Notes under the pieces: model-generated
Told to the model about the DNA's origin: nothing
Databases searched by the model: none
What the model saw: only the letters and a program-made list of their open reading frames with translations
In this document: piece by piece, positions 41,090 through 41,627 of the stretch
How the letters are laid out: the number at the start of each line of letters is the position of its first letter
Position numbering within the stretch: the stretch's first letter is position 1
Origin: Patescibacteria group bacterium
Lineage (GTDB): Bacteria; Patescibacteria; Microgenomatia; Levybacterales; UBA12049
Direction of reading: 5' to 3'
Length of the DNA: 41,627 nt
Assembly (NCBI GenBank): GCA_023381035.1
Contig: JAMCTK010000036.1
Location: 1-41,627 of the forward strand
Program-made: the position numbers and the translations under genes

Positions 41090-41119
41090 ATCCTAAAATA
41101 TTTAGGTTTTCTTTGTCAA
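41090..41119 (-). promoter_or_regulatory. Promoter of the second copper operon
   Basis: TTGACA (minus strand of 41114-41119), 18-nt spacer, TAGGAT (41090-41095). Both copper promoters share the -35, the spacer length and the operator position. Confidence 0.8.
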
Positions 41120-41196
41120 CCCCCAATTTTCCTATGGGATTAATTTTAGACTGAAATTTAGAGAAATCTAGGGTATGGAAATTGATAGACAAATAT

Positions 41197-41205
41197 TGAT
41201 ATAAT
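41197..41205 (+). promoter_or_regulatory. -10 of tRNA-Phe
   Basis: TGA-TATAAT, an extended -10 ending 13 nt before the tRNA 5' end. Confidence 0.55.
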
Positions 41206-41218
41206 ACTGAAGTTAGCT

Positions 41219-41291
41219 GCCGAGATAGCCAAGGTGGTCAAGGCACCTGTCTGAAGAACAGGCTATGTGTGTTCGACTCACACTCTCGGCA
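41219..41291 (+). tRNA. tRNA-Phe (GAA)
   Basis: Acceptor GCCGAGA/TCTCGGC, D-stem GCC/GGC, anticodon stem CCTGT/ACAGG with loop CTGAAGA (anticodon GAA), T-arm TGTGTTCGACTCACA, discriminator A. Confidence 0.94.
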
Positions 41292-41353
41292 CTTCACCCC
41301 TCTTTCTTTCATTTCTTTAACACAATCTAAACATTTTTTCTTGAGAGAAAAAC

Positions 41354-41359
41354 TATAAT
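41354..41359 (+). promoter_or_regulatory. -10 of the truncated terminal gene
   Basis: TATAAT ending 6 nt before the ATG at 41366; leaderless layout. Confidence 0.5.
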
Positions 41360-41365
41360 AATACT

Positions 41366-41627
41366 ATGAACGATAATAAACTTCATGAAATTTATCATGC
41401 ATTTGACGGTAAGCTTGTTGGCACGTTTGAGATGAAACTGCATGTCTGTAAGGTGTTGGCAAATATGCCTAATGAAGTAATTAAGTTTGTTACAAAAAGC
41501 TGTTGGTTTATGAGTTCAATGGATGATTCATGGGCATATGCTTTCAGGGGAGACGATTTAAAAAACCAACATTTAATTTTTTTAAGTGATCATCTTTTGA
41601 GTCAGGACGAAGCTCAAATTCACTACA
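41366..41627 (+). CDS. Partial gene cut by the window edge, unknown
   Basis: An open frame from ATG 41366 runs off the window after 87 codons. It reads MNDNKLHEIYHAFDGKLVGT and continues to FLSDHLLSQDEAQIHY with no stop. It has no signal peptide. The end resembles the segment that precedes HExxH in some small metalloproteases (a beta strand, LSDxLL, then a Q/E helix), so the motif might lie just outside the window. That is speculation from the general shape; the visible part contains no HExxH. Confidence 0.6.
   Translation, partial: MNDNKLHEIYHAFDGKLVGTFEMKLHVCKVLANMPNEVIKFVTKSCWFMSSMDDSWAYAFRGDDLKNQHLIFLSDHLLSQDEAQIHY

Overview
The window looks like a chromosomal segment of a small-genome bacterium of the Candidate Phyla Radiation (Patescibacteria), perhaps Microgenomates. 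This is inference from several things together: low GC, very tight packing, many short single-domain proteins, single tRNA genes scattered between unrelated genes, and gene types often seen there (zinc-ribbon and cupredoxin minis, a PilM-like/LytR_C fusion, two heme-handling membrane proteins). No rRNA or ribosomal-protein marker is present to prove it. The standard code with TGA as stop fits every gene. Two start classes are visible. Many genes have a -10 hexamer ending only 6-7 nt before the start codon, so their mRNAs are probably leaderless. Others have a strong AGGAGG-type ribosome site.

Region 1 (1-3957) is an integrated element with visibly higher GC than its surroundings. It carries an XRE repressor and an ImmA-like protein whose HExxH Glu is Ala, a DUF3800 protein, small unknown proteins, and a large serine recombinase whose reading frame ends inside an antisense tRNA-Gly gene. 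The 3' end of that tRNA faces the element. Region 2 (4001-10087) holds a ferric-reductase/NADPH-oxidase-like flavocytochrome overlapping a secreted protein with two cytochrome b5 domains, then a secreted Cys protein, a DUF475/TerC-like membrane protein, a VOC protein, a D,D-carboxypeptidase, an L,D-transpeptidase and two tRNAs. Region 3 (10187-17609) holds a zinc-ribbon protein with no ordinary start codon, TypA/BipA with a hairpin at the predicted 5' end of its mRNA, a CDF metal transporter, an alpha/beta hydrolase, a GT-C glycosyltransferase, an RmlC-like cupin, unknowns and tRNA-Gln.

Region 4 (17691-28236) holds a protein made of two tandem ~275-residue units with a homogenised segment, translationally coupled to an orphan PAS histidine kinase. 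Next come small membrane or stress-type proteins with strong ribosome sites (YtxH-like, DUF4342, two single-span proteins), an alpha/beta hydrolase, a two-gene NHEJ operon (Ku and three-domain LigD), and a PilM-like/LytR_C fusion. Region 5 (28246-34173) holds glutamate dehydrogenase, a PEBP protein, unknowns, three tRNAs, and a sugar/adenosine-kinase-like PfkB gene 5 nt from S-adenosylhomocysteine hydrolase.

Region 6 (34175-41119, all minus strand) is a copper regulon. Two operons each start with a TTGACA-N18-TAKGAT promoter whose predicted +1 and ribosome site are overlapped by a C4/G4 palindrome, the expected kind of CsoR operator. The downstream operon is csoR, a 45-residue Met/Gly/Trp membrane peptide, an anchored cupredoxin, copA, a SafE-like/cupredoxin fusion and copZ. 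The upstream operon is a DUF1573 protein, an unrecognised anchored protein with a CCGN...DCNHG motif, a CcdA-like thiol electron carrier and a DUF5676 protein. This second operon is my best candidate for an undescribed system: a copper-induced extracytoplasmic cysteine/copper module. The window ends with tRNA-Phe and a truncated gene.
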